Numbered from the stretch's first letter, positions 36,055 through 44,706 are shown. The stretch: DNA of 64,000 nt from Gemella sanguinis ATCC 700632 (GCF_000701685.1 NZ_JNJO01000001.1:124001-188000), one strand, 5' to 3'. Numbers and translations: made by a program. Notes: generated by a model not told the origin, from the letters alone.

Positions 36055-36085
36055 AGAGCGAGGTGACTAATGTAACTTCGCTTTA
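36055..36085 (+). terminator. Hairpin between permease and dehydrogenase genes (weak terminator or processing site)
   Basis: AGCGAGGT pairs with ACTTCGCT with one wobble. It is followed by TTACTAAAA and no clean T run, so partial read-through into the next gene is likely. Confidence 0.35.
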
Positions 36086-36119
36086 CTAAAATATATAAAA
36101 TGAAAGAAGGATTTTTAAA

Positions 36120-37136
36120 ATGACATTAAAAGTAGTATGTTATGGTGTAAGACCAAACGAAGTACCATTTTTTGAAAAACTAAACAAATATAACTTTGAA
36201 TTAAGATTAGTAGAAGAATTATTAACTCATGATAATATTAATACAGCAGAAGGAATGGACGCTGTTATTTTACGTGGTAACTGTGTAGCTGATAGACAAA
36301 ATATTGAGAAAATGTCAGAATATGGAATCAAGTATGCATTTACTCGTACAGTAGGATTTAACCATATTGATTTACAAGCTGCAGCTGACTACAATATGAG
36401 TGTAGCTCGTGTCCCTGGATATTCTCCTAATGCAATTGCAGAATTATCTTTAACATTAGCTATGTCATTATTACGTCACGTTTCTCACACAGTAAACAAA
36501 ACTTCTAAATATGACTTCCGTGTTGATGGAACAATGTTCAGTAAAGAAATTCGTAACTGTAAAGTTGGAATTATCGGAACTGGTAAAATTGGTTTAACAG
36601 AAGCAAAACTATTCAGAGGATTAGGTGCAGATGTTTATGGTTACGATGTGTTCAAAAGTGAAGAAGCAAAACACGTTGTTAAATTCGTTGAAATGGATGA
36701 CTTATTAGAAAAATGTGATATCGTAAGTTTACACGTTCCTTATTTCCCTGGTAAAAATGATAAGATGGTAAATGCTGAATTCATTTCAAAAATGAAAGAT
36801 GGAGCTATCTTAATCAACACAGCACGTGGTGAGTTACAAGATAACGAAGCTATTTTAGAAGCTATTAAATCTGGTAAACTTGATGGATTTGGTACTGATG
36901 TATTTGCGAATGAAGCAGCATTCTTCTTTAAAAACTTTGAAAATGGAGATGAAATCTCAGACCAAACAGTAAGAGAATTAGTTGATTTATATCCAAAAGT
37001 ATTAGTAACTCCACATATTGGATCAAATACTGATGAAGCTTTATCTAATATGATTGAAATCAGTTATGATAACTTAAACGATGTATTAACTACTGGTTCA
37101 ACTGCAAATACAATAGAACTACCAGCAGCAAAATAA
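36120..37136 (+). CDS. D-lactate dehydrogenase-like D-2-hydroxyacid dehydrogenase
   Basis: This 338-residue NAD-dependent enzyme interconverts a 2-keto acid and its D-2-hydroxy acid. The dinucleotide motif GTGKIG is at 153-158. Catalytic residues fit the family: Arg236 in NTARGELQD, Glu265 in DVFANEAAFF and His299 in VTPHIGSNTDEA. Length and the FANEAAFFF loop match fermentative D-lactate dehydrogenases, though D-2-hydroxyisocaproate or VanH-like specificity cannot be excluded. AAAGAAGGA precedes the ATG. It is followed by a terminator. Confidence 0.83.
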   Translation: MTLKVVCYGVRPNEVPFFEKLNKYNFELRLVEELLTHDNINTAEGMDAVILRGNCVADRQNIEKMSEYGIKYAFTRTVGFNHIDLQAAADYNMSVARVPGYSPNAIAELSLTLAMSLLRHVSHTVNKTSKYDFRVDGTMFSKEIRNCKVGIIGTGKIGLTEAKLFRGLGADVYGYDVFKSEEAKHVVKFVEMDDLLEKCDIVSLHVPYFPGKNDKMVNAEFISKMKDGAILINTARGELQDNEAILEAIKSGKLDGFGTDVFANEAAFFFKNFENGDEISDQTVRELVDLYPKVLVTPHIGSNTDEALSNMIEISYDNLNDVLTTGSTANTIELPAAK

Positions 37137-37148
37137 TACTAGCGCAAG

Positions 37149-37178
37149 AGACTAAGCATAAAAAGTTTAGTCTTTTTT
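37149..37178 (+). terminator. Terminator of the dehydrogenase gene
   Basis: AGACTAA pairs with TTAGTCT around an 11-base loop, followed by six T. Confidence 0.7.
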
Positions 37179-37189
37179 ATGTAAATATG

Positions 37190-37198
37190 TGATATAAT
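37190..37198 (+). promoter_or_regulatory. Extended -10 promoter, membrane-protein module 1
   Basis: TGATATAAT is an extended -10 element. The same string recurs before modules 3 and 4, and a TGTTATAAT variant before module 5. Confidence 0.5.
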
Positions 37199-37225
37199 TA
37201 AATCAATAGTAAGGAGGAATAACTA

Positions 37226-37672
37226 ATGAGCTTTATTGATAAATTAGTACTATTGTTTTTATTGGCTGGACATGTATTAGTTCCGTTAATATTTTTAATA
37301 ATAATATTTTTTATGAAAAGAAAAGAATCAAAAGGGGATAGTAAACCGATTCCTTGGACAGCGTTGCTTATTGTACAAGCTGTTTTAGATTTTACAATTT
37401 TGCCTATTTGGATGTTTATGGGAGTATTTGTTGGTGTGATGACTACTGATGCGCCAGGAAGTAGCACATTATTTGCGGATGCATCAATGTTTGGTTTATT
37501 TGCAACAATTATTTTAAATGTTATAGCACTTTTTATAACTACAAGGGGCTTAAATAAGCAAAGAAAAGAGGAATATAGAAATAGTTTATTTTGGCCTTAT
37601 ATCATAATAATTATCTACTTATTCGCAATTCCATTTAGATTTTTATCTGGAATGTTCCATTGCTTTTATTAA
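37226..37672 (+). CDS. Array membrane protein 1 (unknown family)
   Basis: A 148-residue protein with four hydrophobic helices and very little soluble mass. Helix 1 (LLAGHVLVPLIFLIIIFF) is followed by a basic loop and KPIPWTALLIVQAVLDFTILPIWMFMGVFVG, which recurs in varied form in the neighbours. Between helices 2 and 3 is TTDAPGSSTLF, and a basic stretch NKQRKEEYRNS precedes helix 4. Strong GGAGG ribosome binding site. Function not recognised; a holin-, immunity- or bacteriocin-resistance-like role is conceivable but unsupported. Confidence 0.68.
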   Translation: MSFIDKLVLLFLLAGHVLVPLIFLIIIFFMKRKESKGDSKPIPWTALLIVQAVLDFTILPIWMFMGVFVGVMTTDAPGSSTLFADASMFGLFATIILNVIALFITTRGLNKQRKEEYRNSLFWPYIIIIIYLFAIPFRFLSGMFHCFY

Positions 37673-37701
37673 AAATTCAGATATAAATAGGAGGAATATA
37701 T

Positions 37702-38079
37702 ATGAAAGAGGCTGATTATACAGGAGCGTTTTTAGTAATAGGTGGACATGTACTTGTACCTATTTTTGCTTTAGTGATAATTTCTATAATGGTAAGAAGC
37801 ATAAAAAGATATGGTGGAGATCCTTACGAAGAAATGCCGTGGGCTGGATTATTTATGTTGTCATTACTCGTAGGGTTGGTGATTTTACCAGCATGGATAT
37901 TTATAGGGTATCTTTATGGTTTAGAACTTAGATCTATGTACGGTTCTAGTGGTGCTATATTTATAAATGTTTCTCAAGGAACTAGCGTATTGACAATACT
38001 TTTGACTTTAATAGTTATAGGTGTTTGCAAAGCTAGTGCTGATGAAAAAGATAAAGCACGATTTAAAGACGTTGAATAA
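37702..38079 (+). CDS. Array membrane protein 2
   Basis: This 125-residue paralog starts VIGGHVLVPIFALVIISIM and has the family centre YEEMPWAGLFMLSLLVGLVILPAWIFIGYLYG. A third helix (FINVSQGTSVLTILLTLIVIGV) and a charged tail follow; the fourth helix of copy 1 is missing. No promoter is visible in the 29-base gap after copy 1, so both share a transcript ended by the hairpin at 38108. GGAGG ribosome binding site. Confidence 0.66.
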   Translation: MKEADYTGAFLVIGGHVLVPIFALVIISIMVRSIKRYGGDPYEEMPWAGLFMLSLLVGLVILPAWIFIGYLYGLELRSMYGSSGAIFINVSQGTSVLTILLTLIVIGVCKASADEKDKARFKDVE

Positions 38080-38107
38080 ACAGTTGTATTTGCATTTTTC
38101 AAATAGG

Positions 38108-38160
38108 AGAGATTATCGTGAAGATAATCTCTTTTTTAATAACTTGAGATATGATATAAT
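38108..38160 (+). promoter_or_regulatory. Module boundary: terminator followed by extended -10 promoter
   Basis: AGAGATTATC (38108-38117) pairs perfectly with GATAATCTCT (38123-38132) and a T run follows, forming a terminator. TGATATAAT (38152-38160) then starts the next module. The hairpin sequence is nearly repeated at 38741-38764. Confidence 0.6.
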
Positions 38161-38187
38161 ATACAAAATATTTAGGAGGAATTTCTA

Positions 38188-38702
38188 ATGGTATTGAGTG
38201 ATATATTAGGTGGATTATTAATTTTATTAATATTGTCAGGATATGTATTAATCCTCTTAACCTTTTTATTAATATTTTTATTAATATTGTCAGGATATGT
38301 ATTAATCCCCTTAACCTTTTTATTAATAATATTATTAATGAAAAGAAGTAGAAAAAGAAAAAAACAAAATGGATATAATATTAAACCTATGCCTTGGTCA
38401 ACGCTACTTGGAATACAATTTGCTATAGATATAACTGTTTCTCCTATATGGATGATTTTGGGATTATTTGTAGGAGCAATGTCTACAGACTCACCAGAAA
38501 GCACCCCGTTTTTTTTTATGAAACAGTAATATGTGCTATAGCAACTGTTATTTTAAACGTAATTTTACTAAGAATATGCATAGTAGGAATAAATAAACAA
38601 CGAGAAGAAGAAAGTATGCAACCTACATTATGGCCTTATGCTTTAATAATTATTTATATATTTGCAATTCCAAGTGGATTTATTTATGGAATTTTCTATT
38701 AG
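38188..38702 (+). pseudogene. Array membrane protein 3, frameshifted at a T9 homopolymer (possible phase-variable gene)
   Basis: The 5' frame (38188 to a stop at 38529) carries helix 1 and the centre KPMPWSTLLGIQFAIDITVSPIWMILGLFVGAMSTDSPEST, aligning with copy 1. It then meets nine T at 38509-38517 and stops soon after. The continuation of the family sequence (ICAIATVILNVILL, then LWPYALIIIYIFAIP) lies in another frame, to 38702. One extra T, or two fewer, would restore a full protein of about 170 residues. An in-frame 54-base tandem duplication (repeats starting near 38232 and 38286) doubles part of helix 1. RBS AGGAGG is intact. Confidence 0.7.
38232..38340 (+). repeat. 54-base in-frame tandem duplication
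   Basis: Two nearly identical 54-base units, starting with ATTGTCAGGATATGTATTAA near 38232 and 38286, encode a doubled 18-residue hydrophobic segment (ILSGYVLI...TFLLI). Confidence 0.75.
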
Positions 38703-38740
38703 TTTTATTGGAAATATGTGTTATTTAATAAATATATATG

Positions 38741-38789
38741 AGAGGTTATCACAAGATAATCTCTTTTTTATGTAAATATATGATATAAT
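38741..38789 (+). promoter_or_regulatory. Module boundary: terminator followed by extended -10 promoter
   Basis: AGAGGTTATC pairs with GATAATCTCT (one wobble) and a T run; TGATATAAT follows at 38781-38789. Same design and nearly the same bases as at 38108-38160. Confidence 0.6.
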
Positions 38790-38821
38790 AAAGGAAACAG
38801 TTCATAAGAGGGGGCTTTTGT

Positions 38822-39163
38822 ATGGGGTATTTTATTTTCTATGGGTACATAATAGTAGTCATTACTATTTCAATAGTATTTTTTCTTAAAATTTTAAGTA
38901 TAAAAGGATCAGGAGGAAATGTATATTTGGAAATGTCATGGAATAAATTTCTTGTAATATCTATAATTGTCGGATTAGTAATTTCACCGATATGGATATT
39001 TATGTGTTTATATCTTATTGCGCTTGCTGGTAGAGCTGATGTATGGGAATTTACCGTAATTTCAAGTTTTATAACGATATTCATATACATAATAATTATA
39101 GTTATTTGCGCAGTAGGTAACGATAGAAAGAATAGAATAATACGAAGAAATAATAAAAATTAG
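38822..39163 (+). CDS. Array membrane protein 4
   Basis: A 113-residue paralog with three hydrophobic helices. It starts almost directly with the hydrophobic helix (FYGYIIVVITISIVFFLKIL), has the family centre LEMSWNKFLVISIIVGLVISPIWIFMCLYL and ends in a basic tail (NDRKNRIIRRNNKN). It is closer to copy 2 (loop with Gly-Gly, then E-M-x-W) than to copy 1. An AGAGGGGGC ribosome binding sequence precedes the ATG. Confidence 0.63.
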   Translation: MGYFIFYGYIIVVITISIVFFLKILSIKGSGGNVYLEMSWNKFLVISIIVGLVISPIWIFMCLYLIALAGRADVWEFTVISSFITIFIYIIIIVICAVGNDRKNRIIRRNNKN

Positions 39164-39192
39164 TTATTATTACAGCTTTAAATAAACACTTC

Positions 39193-39251
39193 AAGAGGCT
39201 ATCAGTAAGATAGTCTTTTCTTTTTATACGAATATTAATGTATGTTATAAT
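39193..39251 (+). promoter_or_regulatory. Module boundary: terminator followed by extended -10 promoter
   Basis: AAGAGGCTATC pairs with GATAGTCTTTT (wobbles) and a T-rich tail; TGTTATAAT at 39243-39251 starts the last module. Confidence 0.5.
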
Positions 39252-39286
39252 TATAGTAAATAATTTATAGGGAGGATAAGTAAATA

Positions 39287-39790
39287 ATGACGGACAATAG
39301 AATGAATTTGATATTTTATTATGGCCATATATCCGTACCTATATTTTTTATATTATTAATACTCTTTATGAGATATAGAAGAAAACGTAAGGGGTTAGAT
39401 GTAGATTTAACTATGCCATGGAAACCGCTACTTATAATTCAAGTAGTTTTAACCTGTACACTTTTAGCAATTTGGATTTCTATAGGCTTGTTATTAGCTG
39501 TTGGTTCTGCAATATTAGGTCTTATTGCTTCAGTAAGTGATTTAACATTGTTTGAAAAGTATACAGAATATGTATGGGGTATGCTTTTAAGTGATTTGTT
39601 TACGGTAATCTTAAACTATGGTTCTATTTTGATGTGTACTATAGGTTATAATAAAATAAGAATAAGTAACAATAAAGAACCATTAAAAACATTATATTAT
39701 ATTTTCGCAATATTTTTCTTAGTATTACCATTGTTATTATTCATACCACCACTATTTAGTTATTTACTTTATAAGCTGCATTATATTTAA
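39287..39790 (+). CDS. Array membrane protein 5
   Basis: This 167-residue paralog is the longest intact copy, with four helices. Helix 1 (FYYGHISVPIFFILLILFM) and the centre DLTMPWKPLLIIQVVLTCTLLAIWISIGLLLAVG follow the family pattern. An inserted segment of about 30 residues (LGLIASVSDLTLFEKYTEYVWGML) precedes helix 3. A GGAGG ribosome binding site lies 11 bases before the ATG. It is followed by a bidirectional terminator facing prmA. Confidence 0.66.
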   Translation: MTDNRMNLIFYYGHISVPIFFILLILFMRYRRKRKGLDVDLTMPWKPLLIIQVVLTCTLLAIWISIGLLLAVGSAILGLIASVSDLTLFEKYTEYVWGMLLSDLFTVILNYGSILMCTIGYNKIRISNNKEPLKTLYYIFAIFFLVLPLLLFIPPLFSYLLYKLHYI

Positions 39791-39799
39791 TATAAAAAC

Positions 39800-39842
39800 A
39801 AGGATAGATATAAACAATTAAGTTATATATCTATCCTTATTT
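39800..39842. terminator. Bidirectional terminator between the membrane array and prmA
   Basis: AAGGATAGATATA (39800-39812) pairs perfectly with TATATCTATCCTT (39826-39838), with A and T runs outside. Confidence 0.8.
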
Positions 39843-39845
39843 TAT

Positions 39846-40781
39846 TTATTTTGTTACAACGAATGAATACCATTCATTATCTGAAGTTTCTTCTACTAGT
39901 TTGAATCCACGTTCTAACATTTTTTCAAGAAGTTCATCTTTTTTATCTTTAATAATACCAGAAGTAATATAGTATCCACCATCTTCAAGTAACTTATATG
40001 CATCATCTAACATTAATTCAATAATATGAGCTAGTATGTTAGCAACGATAACATTATATTTTTTTGTTTCTTTTGTAAGAAGGCTAGCTTCTTCAACAGT
40101 TATTCTATTTTCTAAGTTATTAAGTGCAAAGTTTTCACGTGATACATCAACAGCTAGTTTATCTAAGTCAACAGCTTTTATTTCACCATCTGTTAAATAA
40201 CTTGCAGCGATACTAAGAATACCACTTCCACAACCAACATCGATAATATTGTCATGAGGTTTTACGTATTTTTCTAAGTTTTTAATACAAAGTGAAGTAG
40301 TTTCATGTCCACCAGTACCAAAAGCCATACCAGGATCAATATTGATTACATATTTATTTTCTTCATTCTCATATTCACGCCATGTAGGAACTATAACAAA
40401 CTTCTCACCAATATTAAGAATATCGAAGTAATCTTTCCAAGAATTTTCCCAGTCGCTATCTTTAATGGTAGTAGTTTCAATTTTGAAAAATTCTCCAATG
40501 TTAATATTTTGTCCTAGTTGTTCTAATTCACCTTTAAAACGAGTAAAAGTCTCATCATCAAAGTTAAGTTCATTTATATATCCTTTTACAATAACTCCAA
40601 CATCAGGGAAGTCAGTAGGACTAAGTTCAACGATAGTCCCAAAATCATCGTGTAAGTTTTCTTCTAGAGTAGTAGGGTCTTCAATAGCGACCCCTGTAGA
40701 ACCATAATCTAAAAGAATAGATTCAACTATTTCACTAGCTTCATTAGTAGTATGAATAGTAATTTCAATCCAATTTTCCAT
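39846..40781 (-). CDS. prmA: Ribosomal protein L11 methyltransferase
   Basis: A 311-residue SAM-dependent enzyme that methylates ribosomal protein L11. The N-terminal substrate domain (WIEITIHTTNEASEIVESIL, GSTGVAIED) is followed by PGMAFGTGGHETTSLCI and the SAM-binding IDVGCGSGILSIAA; VANILAHIIELML is the active-site region. Start ATG 40781 is preferred because GTGAGG lies about six bases upstream on the minus strand; the GTG at 40793 is part of that ribosome binding site. Length is normal. Confidence 0.93.
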   Translation of the reverse strand: MENWIEITIHTTNEASEIVESILLDYGSTGVAIEDPTTLEENLHDDFGTIVELSPTDFPDVGVIVKGYINELNFDDETFTRFKGELEQLGQNINIGEFFKIETTTIKDSDWENSWKDYFDILNIGEKFVIVPTWREYENEENKYVINIDPGMAFGTGGHETTSLCIKNLEKYVKPHDNIIDVGCGSGILSIAASYLTDGEIKAVDLDKLAVDVSRENFALNNLENRITVEEASLLTKETKKYNVIVANILAHIIELMLDDAYKLLEDGGYYITSGIIKDKKDELLEKMLERGFKLVEETSDNEWYSFVVTK

Positions 40782-41022
40782 TTTATACCTCACAATTATT
40801 TATATTTTATTTACAAGTACTAAAATTATTAAAATTTCAGTGATTAATATCCTTAAACATCTTATAATATTTTATCGTTATTATCAAATGAAAAGGGTAT
40901 TATATAGTTAGTTGAAAATTATAAAATATAATTTTATAAACTACTTTTATATATGTAGTAGAGTAACTTATATACTAGTATTATGTTGTTTTATTGAAAA
41001 TCTTTAATTATATTAAAAATTC

Positions 41023-41051
41023 TTGACAATGATAGTGGTTTAGTATAATAT
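41023..41051 (+). promoter_or_regulatory. Promoter of the T-box/gatCAB operon
   Basis: TTGACA (41023-41028), a 17-base spacer and TAATAT (41046-41051) precede the T-box leader. Confidence 0.7.
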
Positions 41052-41070
41052 AGATAAATAAACCATAAAA

Positions 41071-41287
41071 AATAAAGAGTAAGAAGACTTTTATTTCATG
41101 TTTTTTTAGAAGAGAGTTTAATCCATAGGCTGAGAGGTTAAATATTAATGATTGAAATGAGCAACACTTCTTATAGAACCGAATATAATTTATAGAGGTA
41201 TCAGTATTCTGATATAAATTAGGGTGGCACCACGAAATTAGCATTCGTCCCATGTAGTTTTTAAACTATGTGGGGCGCTTTTTTATT
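41071..41287 (+). promoter_or_regulatory. T-box riboswitch, asparagine specifier (AAC)
   Basis: Stem I base pairs TAAGAAG with CTTCTTA. The specifier loop on its 3' side reads GCAACA, giving codon AAC (41163-41165). The conserved antiterminator T-box AGGGTGGCACCACG is at 41221-41234; its UGGC would pair with a GCCA acceptor end, fitting a G discriminator as in tRNA-Asn. A terminator (CCCATGTAGTTT pairing with AAACTATGTGGG, then a T run) ends the leader. Uncharged tRNA-Asn should stabilise the antiterminator and turn on gatCAB. Confidence 0.9.
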
Positions 41288-41367
41288 ATAAAGCATTATA
41301 ACCCTTGATAAATAATCGGTTATGTACTAGTATGGAATAGAATAATATATATAAATTGGAGGAACTT

Positions 41368-41658
41368 ATGTCAACTATTACAAAAGAACAAGTAAATCAC
41401 ATTGCACATCTTTCAAGATTAGAAATCCAAGAAGATGAAGTTGATGGTTATATTGAAAAATTAGAGAAAGTTGTAGATTTATTTAATGAGCTAAATAGTG
41501 TTGATACAGAAAATATCAAACCAACTTACCACGTTCTAGATTTAGTTAATGTATTTAGAGAAGACGTAGCTCAAGAAGGTATGGATAGAGAAGAAGTTCT
41601 TAAAAACTCTAAAGAAACTGAAGCAGGACAATTTAAAGTACCTACTATCTTAGAATAA
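41368..41658 (+). CDS. gatC: Asp-tRNA(Asn)/Glu-tRNA(Gln) amidotransferase subunit C
   Basis: This 96-residue subunit stabilises GatA-GatB. The N-terminus ITKEQVNHIAHLSRLEIQEDEV, the centre LFNELNSVDTENIKPTYH and the FREDVAQEG segment are family features. Start ATG 41368 has GGAGG upstream (a TTG at 41356 would include it). It lies immediately downstream of the T-box leader as the first gene of gatCAB. Confidence 0.93.
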   Translation: MSTITKEQVNHIAHLSRLEIQEDEVDGYIEKLEKVVDLFNELNSVDTENIKPTYHVLDLVNVFREDVAQEGMDREEVLKNSKETEAGQFKVPTILE

Positions 41659-41679
41659 AATTAGTAAGGAGATAATTTG

Positions 41680-43137
41680 ATGAGTTTATTACATGAATCA
41701 ATCGAAAGTTTAGAAAGTAAACTTAAAAATAAAGAAATTAAACCTAGTGATCTTGTTAAAGAATCATTAGATAGAATTAAAGCTACTGAAGATAAAATCG
41801 GTTCATTTATTACAGTAACTGAAGAAGTAGCACTAAAACAAGCTGAAGAATTAGATTGTCGCCAAGAAGTGGGAGATGTAGAAGGAAAATTATTCGGTAT
41901 TCCAATGGGAATCAAAGATAATATCGTAACTAAAGATATCCAAACTACATGTGCTTCTAAAATCTTAGAAGGATTCAATCCAATCTATAGTGCGACAGTA
42001 ATGGATAAATTAAATGCTGAAAATCCAATTTTAATGGGTAAATTAAACATGGATGAATTCGCAATGGGTGGTTCTACTGAAACATCTTACTACAAACTTA
42101 CACGTAACCCACATGATTTAGACGCAGTACCTGGAGGATCAAGTGGTGGTTCAGCAACATCTGTAGCCGCTGGACAAGTAAGCTTCGCTTTAGGAAGTGA
42201 TACTGGTGGTTCTGTACGTCAACCAGCTTCATACTGTGGTATCGTAGGATTAAAACCTACTTACGGACGTGTATCACGTTTTGGATTAGTAGCATTCGCT
42301 TCATCATTAGACCAAATTGGGCCAATGACACGTACAGTAAAAGATAATGCACGTGTATTAGAAATCATCTCAGGATTAGATGCCCACGATATGACTAGTG
42401 CTCCTGTAGAAGTGCCAGAGTTCAGTAAAATTATTACTGGAGACATCAAAGGTAAGAAAATTGCTCTTCCTAAAGAATACTTCGGTGCTGGTATCGATGA
42501 AGATGTTAAAAAAGCAGTTCTTGATGGAGTAAAATACTTAGAAAGTCAAGGAGCTATTGTAGAAGAAGTAAGTCTTCCAAGTACGGACCACGTTATTTCT
42601 ACATACTACGTAATAGCGTCAGCTGAAGCAAGTTCAAACCTTTCACGTTTTGACGGAATTCGTTACGGATATAGAAGTCCAAACGCAACAAACTTAGAAG
42701 AAATTTACAAAAAAACTCGTGGAGAAGGATTTGGTGCTGAGGTTAAACGTCGTATTATGTTAGGAACTTACGTATTATCTTCAGGATACTACGATGCTTA
42801 CTACAAAAAAGCACAACAAGTTCGTACATTAATTAAACAAGACTTCGATAGTGTATTTGAAGAATACGATGTAATTATTGGGCCAACTGCTCCAACAGTA
42901 GCATTCAACATTGGAGAAGAAATCGATGATCCAGTAACTATGTACGCAAATGATATTTTAACAATTCCAGTGAATATGGCTGGTTTACCAGGTATTAGTA
43001 TCCCATGTGGATTCAAAGGTAAACGTCCAATCGGTATGCAAATTATTGCTAAACCATTCGCAGAGTCAACACTTTATGATGTAGCGTATAACTTTGAACA
43101 ACACTACAACTTACACGATAAAAAAATAGAATTATAA
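41680..43137 (+). CDS. gatA: Asp-tRNA(Asn)/Glu-tRNA(Gln) amidotransferase subunit A
   Basis: A 485-residue amidase-signature enzyme that hydrolyses glutamine or asparagine to provide ammonia for GatB. The catalytic region [21 protein letters not shown] (Lys of the Ser-cisSer-Lys triad) and the glycine-serine loop [36 protein letters not shown] are intact. Start ATG 41680 has AAGGAG eight bases upstream; a TTG at 41677 is too close. Gap to gatB is 13 bases. Length is standard. Confidence 0.95.
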   Translation: MSLLHESIESLESKLKNKEIKPSDLVKESLDRIKATEDKIGSFITVTEEVALKQAEELDCRQEVGDVEGKLFGIPMGIKDNIVTKDIQTTCASKILEGFNPIYSATVMDKLNAENPILMGKLNMDEFAMGGSTETSYYKLTRNPHDLDAVPGGSSGGSATSVAAGQVSFALGSDTGGSVRQPASYCGIVGLKPTYGRVSRFGLVAFASSLDQIGPMTRTVKDNARVLEIISGLDAHDMTSAPVEVPEFSKIITGDIKGKKIALPKEYFGAGIDEDVKKAVLDGVKYLESQGAIVEEVSLPSTDHVISTYYVIASAEASSNLSRFDGIRYGYRSPNATNLEEIYKKTRGEGFGAEVKRRIMLGTYVLSSGYYDAYYKKAQQVRTLIKQDFDSVFEEYDVIIGPTAPTVAFNIGEEIDDPVTMYANDILTIPVNMAGLPGISIPCGFKGKRPIGMQIIAKPFAESTLYDVAYNFEQHYNLHDKKIEL

Positions 43138-43150
43138 TAGGAGAAACAAG

Positions 43151-44578
43151 ATGCATTTTGAAACAGTAATTGGACTAGAAGTCCATGTAGAATTAAAAAC
43201 AGATTCAAAAATATTTTCACCATCTCCAGCTCACTTTGGTGCAGAACCAAACACTAACACTAACGTAATCGACCTAGGATATCCTGGGGTACTTCCAGTA
43301 GTAAACAAAAGAGCAGTAGAATGGGGAATGAAAGCAGCTATGGCTCTTAATATGACAGTAGCTCGCGAATCAAAATTTGATAGAAAAAACTACTTCTATC
43401 CAGATAACCCGAAAGCATACCAAATTTCTCAATTTGATCAACCAATTGGGGAAAATGGTTGGATAGATATCGAAGTAAATGGTGAAACTAAACGTATCGG
43501 TATTACACGTGCTCACCTTGAAGAAGATGCTGGTAAATTAACTCACAAAAATGGTTATTCACTAGTTGACCTTAACCGTCAAGGAACACCACTTATCGAA
43601 ATCGTTTCTGAGCCAGATATTAGAACACCAGAAGAAGCATATGCTTACTTAGAAAAACTACGCTCAATTATTCAATATATCGAAGTATCTGACGTTAAGA
43701 TGGAAGAAGGTTCAATGCGTTGTGACGCGAACATTTCTATTCGTCCATATGGTCAAGATGAATTCGGTACAAAAACTGAGCTTAAAAACTTAAACTCATT
43801 CACTTTTGTTAAAAAAGGATTAGAGTACGAAGAAAAACGTCAAGAGCAAGTTATTCTATCTGGAGGAGTAATCGAACAAGAAACACGTCGTTTTGATGAA
43901 ACTACTGGTGCAACAAAACTAATGCGTGTTAAAGAAGGTTCAGACGATTACCGTTACTTCCCAGAGCCAGATATCGTACCTATGATTATCTCAGATGAGT
44001 GGATGGAAGAAGTAAGAAAAACTATTCCAGAACTTCCAGATGCTCGTCAAAAACGATATCAAGAAGAACTTGGATTACCAGCATATGATGCACATGTACT
44101 AACATTAACTAAAGAAATGTCAGATATGTTTGAAAAAACTGTATCATTAGGAGCTGATCCAAAATTAGCATCTAACTACTTAATGGTTGATGTGAATGCA
44201 TACTTAAATAAAGTTCAAAAAGAACTTAGCGAAACTAAACTTACTGCGGAAGGTTTAGCAGGAATGATTAAATTAATCACTGATGGAACTATCTCAAGTA
44301 AAATCGCTAAAAAAGTATTCGCTGAATTAATCGAACACGGTGGAGATGCAGAGAAGATCGTTAAAGAAAAAGGTCTAGTACAAGTATCTGACAGTGGACA
44401 ATTATTAGCTTGGGTTAACGAAGCATTAGATAACAATCCAAAATCTATTGAAGACTACAAAAACGGTCGTGACCGTGCTATAGGATTCTTAGTAGGGCAA
44501 ATTATGAAAGCTTCTAAAGGACAAGCCAACCCACAAATGATTAACAAAATGTTATTAGAAGAAATAGCGAAAAGATAA
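43151..44578 (+). CDS. gatB: Asp-tRNA(Asn)/Glu-tRNA(Gln) amidotransferase subunit B
   Basis: A 475-residue kinase-transamidase subunit that phosphorylates the misacylated Asp or Glu on tRNA and amidates it. [21 protein letters not shown] at the start, the metal and ATP loop [36 protein letters not shown] and DYRYFPEPD are signatures. The C-terminal YqeY-like tRNA-binding tail is present ([17 protein letters not shown]). Control by an Asn T-box suggests its main job here is Asn-tRNA formation. Confidence 0.95.
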   Translation: MHFETVIGLEVHVELKTDSKIFSPSPAHFGAEPNTNTNVIDLGYPGVLPVVNKRAVEWGMKAAMALNMTVARESKFDRKNYFYPDNPKAYQISQFDQPIGENGWIDIEVNGETKRIGITRAHLEEDAGKLTHKNGYSLVDLNRQGTPLIEIVSEPDIRTPEEAYAYLEKLRSIIQYIEVSDVKMEEGSMRCDANISIRPYGQDEFGTKTELKNLNSFTFVKKGLEYEEKRQEQVILSGGVIEQETRRFDETTGATKLMRVKEGSDDYRYFPEPDIVPMIISDEWMEEVRKTIPELPDARQKRYQEELGLPAYDAHVLTLTKEMSDMFEKTVSLGADPKLASNYLMVDVNAYLNKVQKELSETKLTAEGLAGMIKLITDGTISSKIAKKVFAELIEHGGDAEKIVKEKGLVQVSDSGQLLAWVNEALDNNPKSIEDYKNGRDRAIGFLVGQIMKASKGQANPQMINKMLLEEIAKR

Positions 44579-44590
44579 TAGAATACAATA

Positions 44591-44628
44591 AAAACTCGAA
44601 ACAAGGAGAAATCTTTGTTTCGGGTTTT
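44591..44628 (+). terminator. Terminator of gatCAB
   Basis: AAAACTCGAAACAA pairs with TTGTTTCGGGTTTT (one wobble). Confidence 0.8.
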
Positions 44629-44654
44629 AATTATAAAAAAGTATAATAAATTTA

Positions 44655-44683
44655 TTGACATACGTATTAATACGTAGTAATAT
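44655..44683 (+). promoter_or_regulatory. hicAB promoter with palindromic operator in the spacer
   Basis: TTGACA (44655-44660) and TAATAT (44678-44683) are 17 bases apart. The spacer is almost entirely the perfect 16-base palindrome TACGTATTAATACGTA (44661-44676), an obvious operator for the ribbon-helix-helix domain of HicB. Confidence 0.75.
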
Positions 44684-44706
44684 AAAAGTGTCAGGAGGTT
44701 GTTTTT

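Noticed and set aside
38172-38504. Minus-strand frame of 110 codons
   Set aside because: It exists because of the 54-base repeat in the plus-strand gene and lacks start signals.
41231-41287. Separate intrinsic terminator upstream of gatC
   Set aside because: It is the terminator part of the T-box leader and is annotated there.
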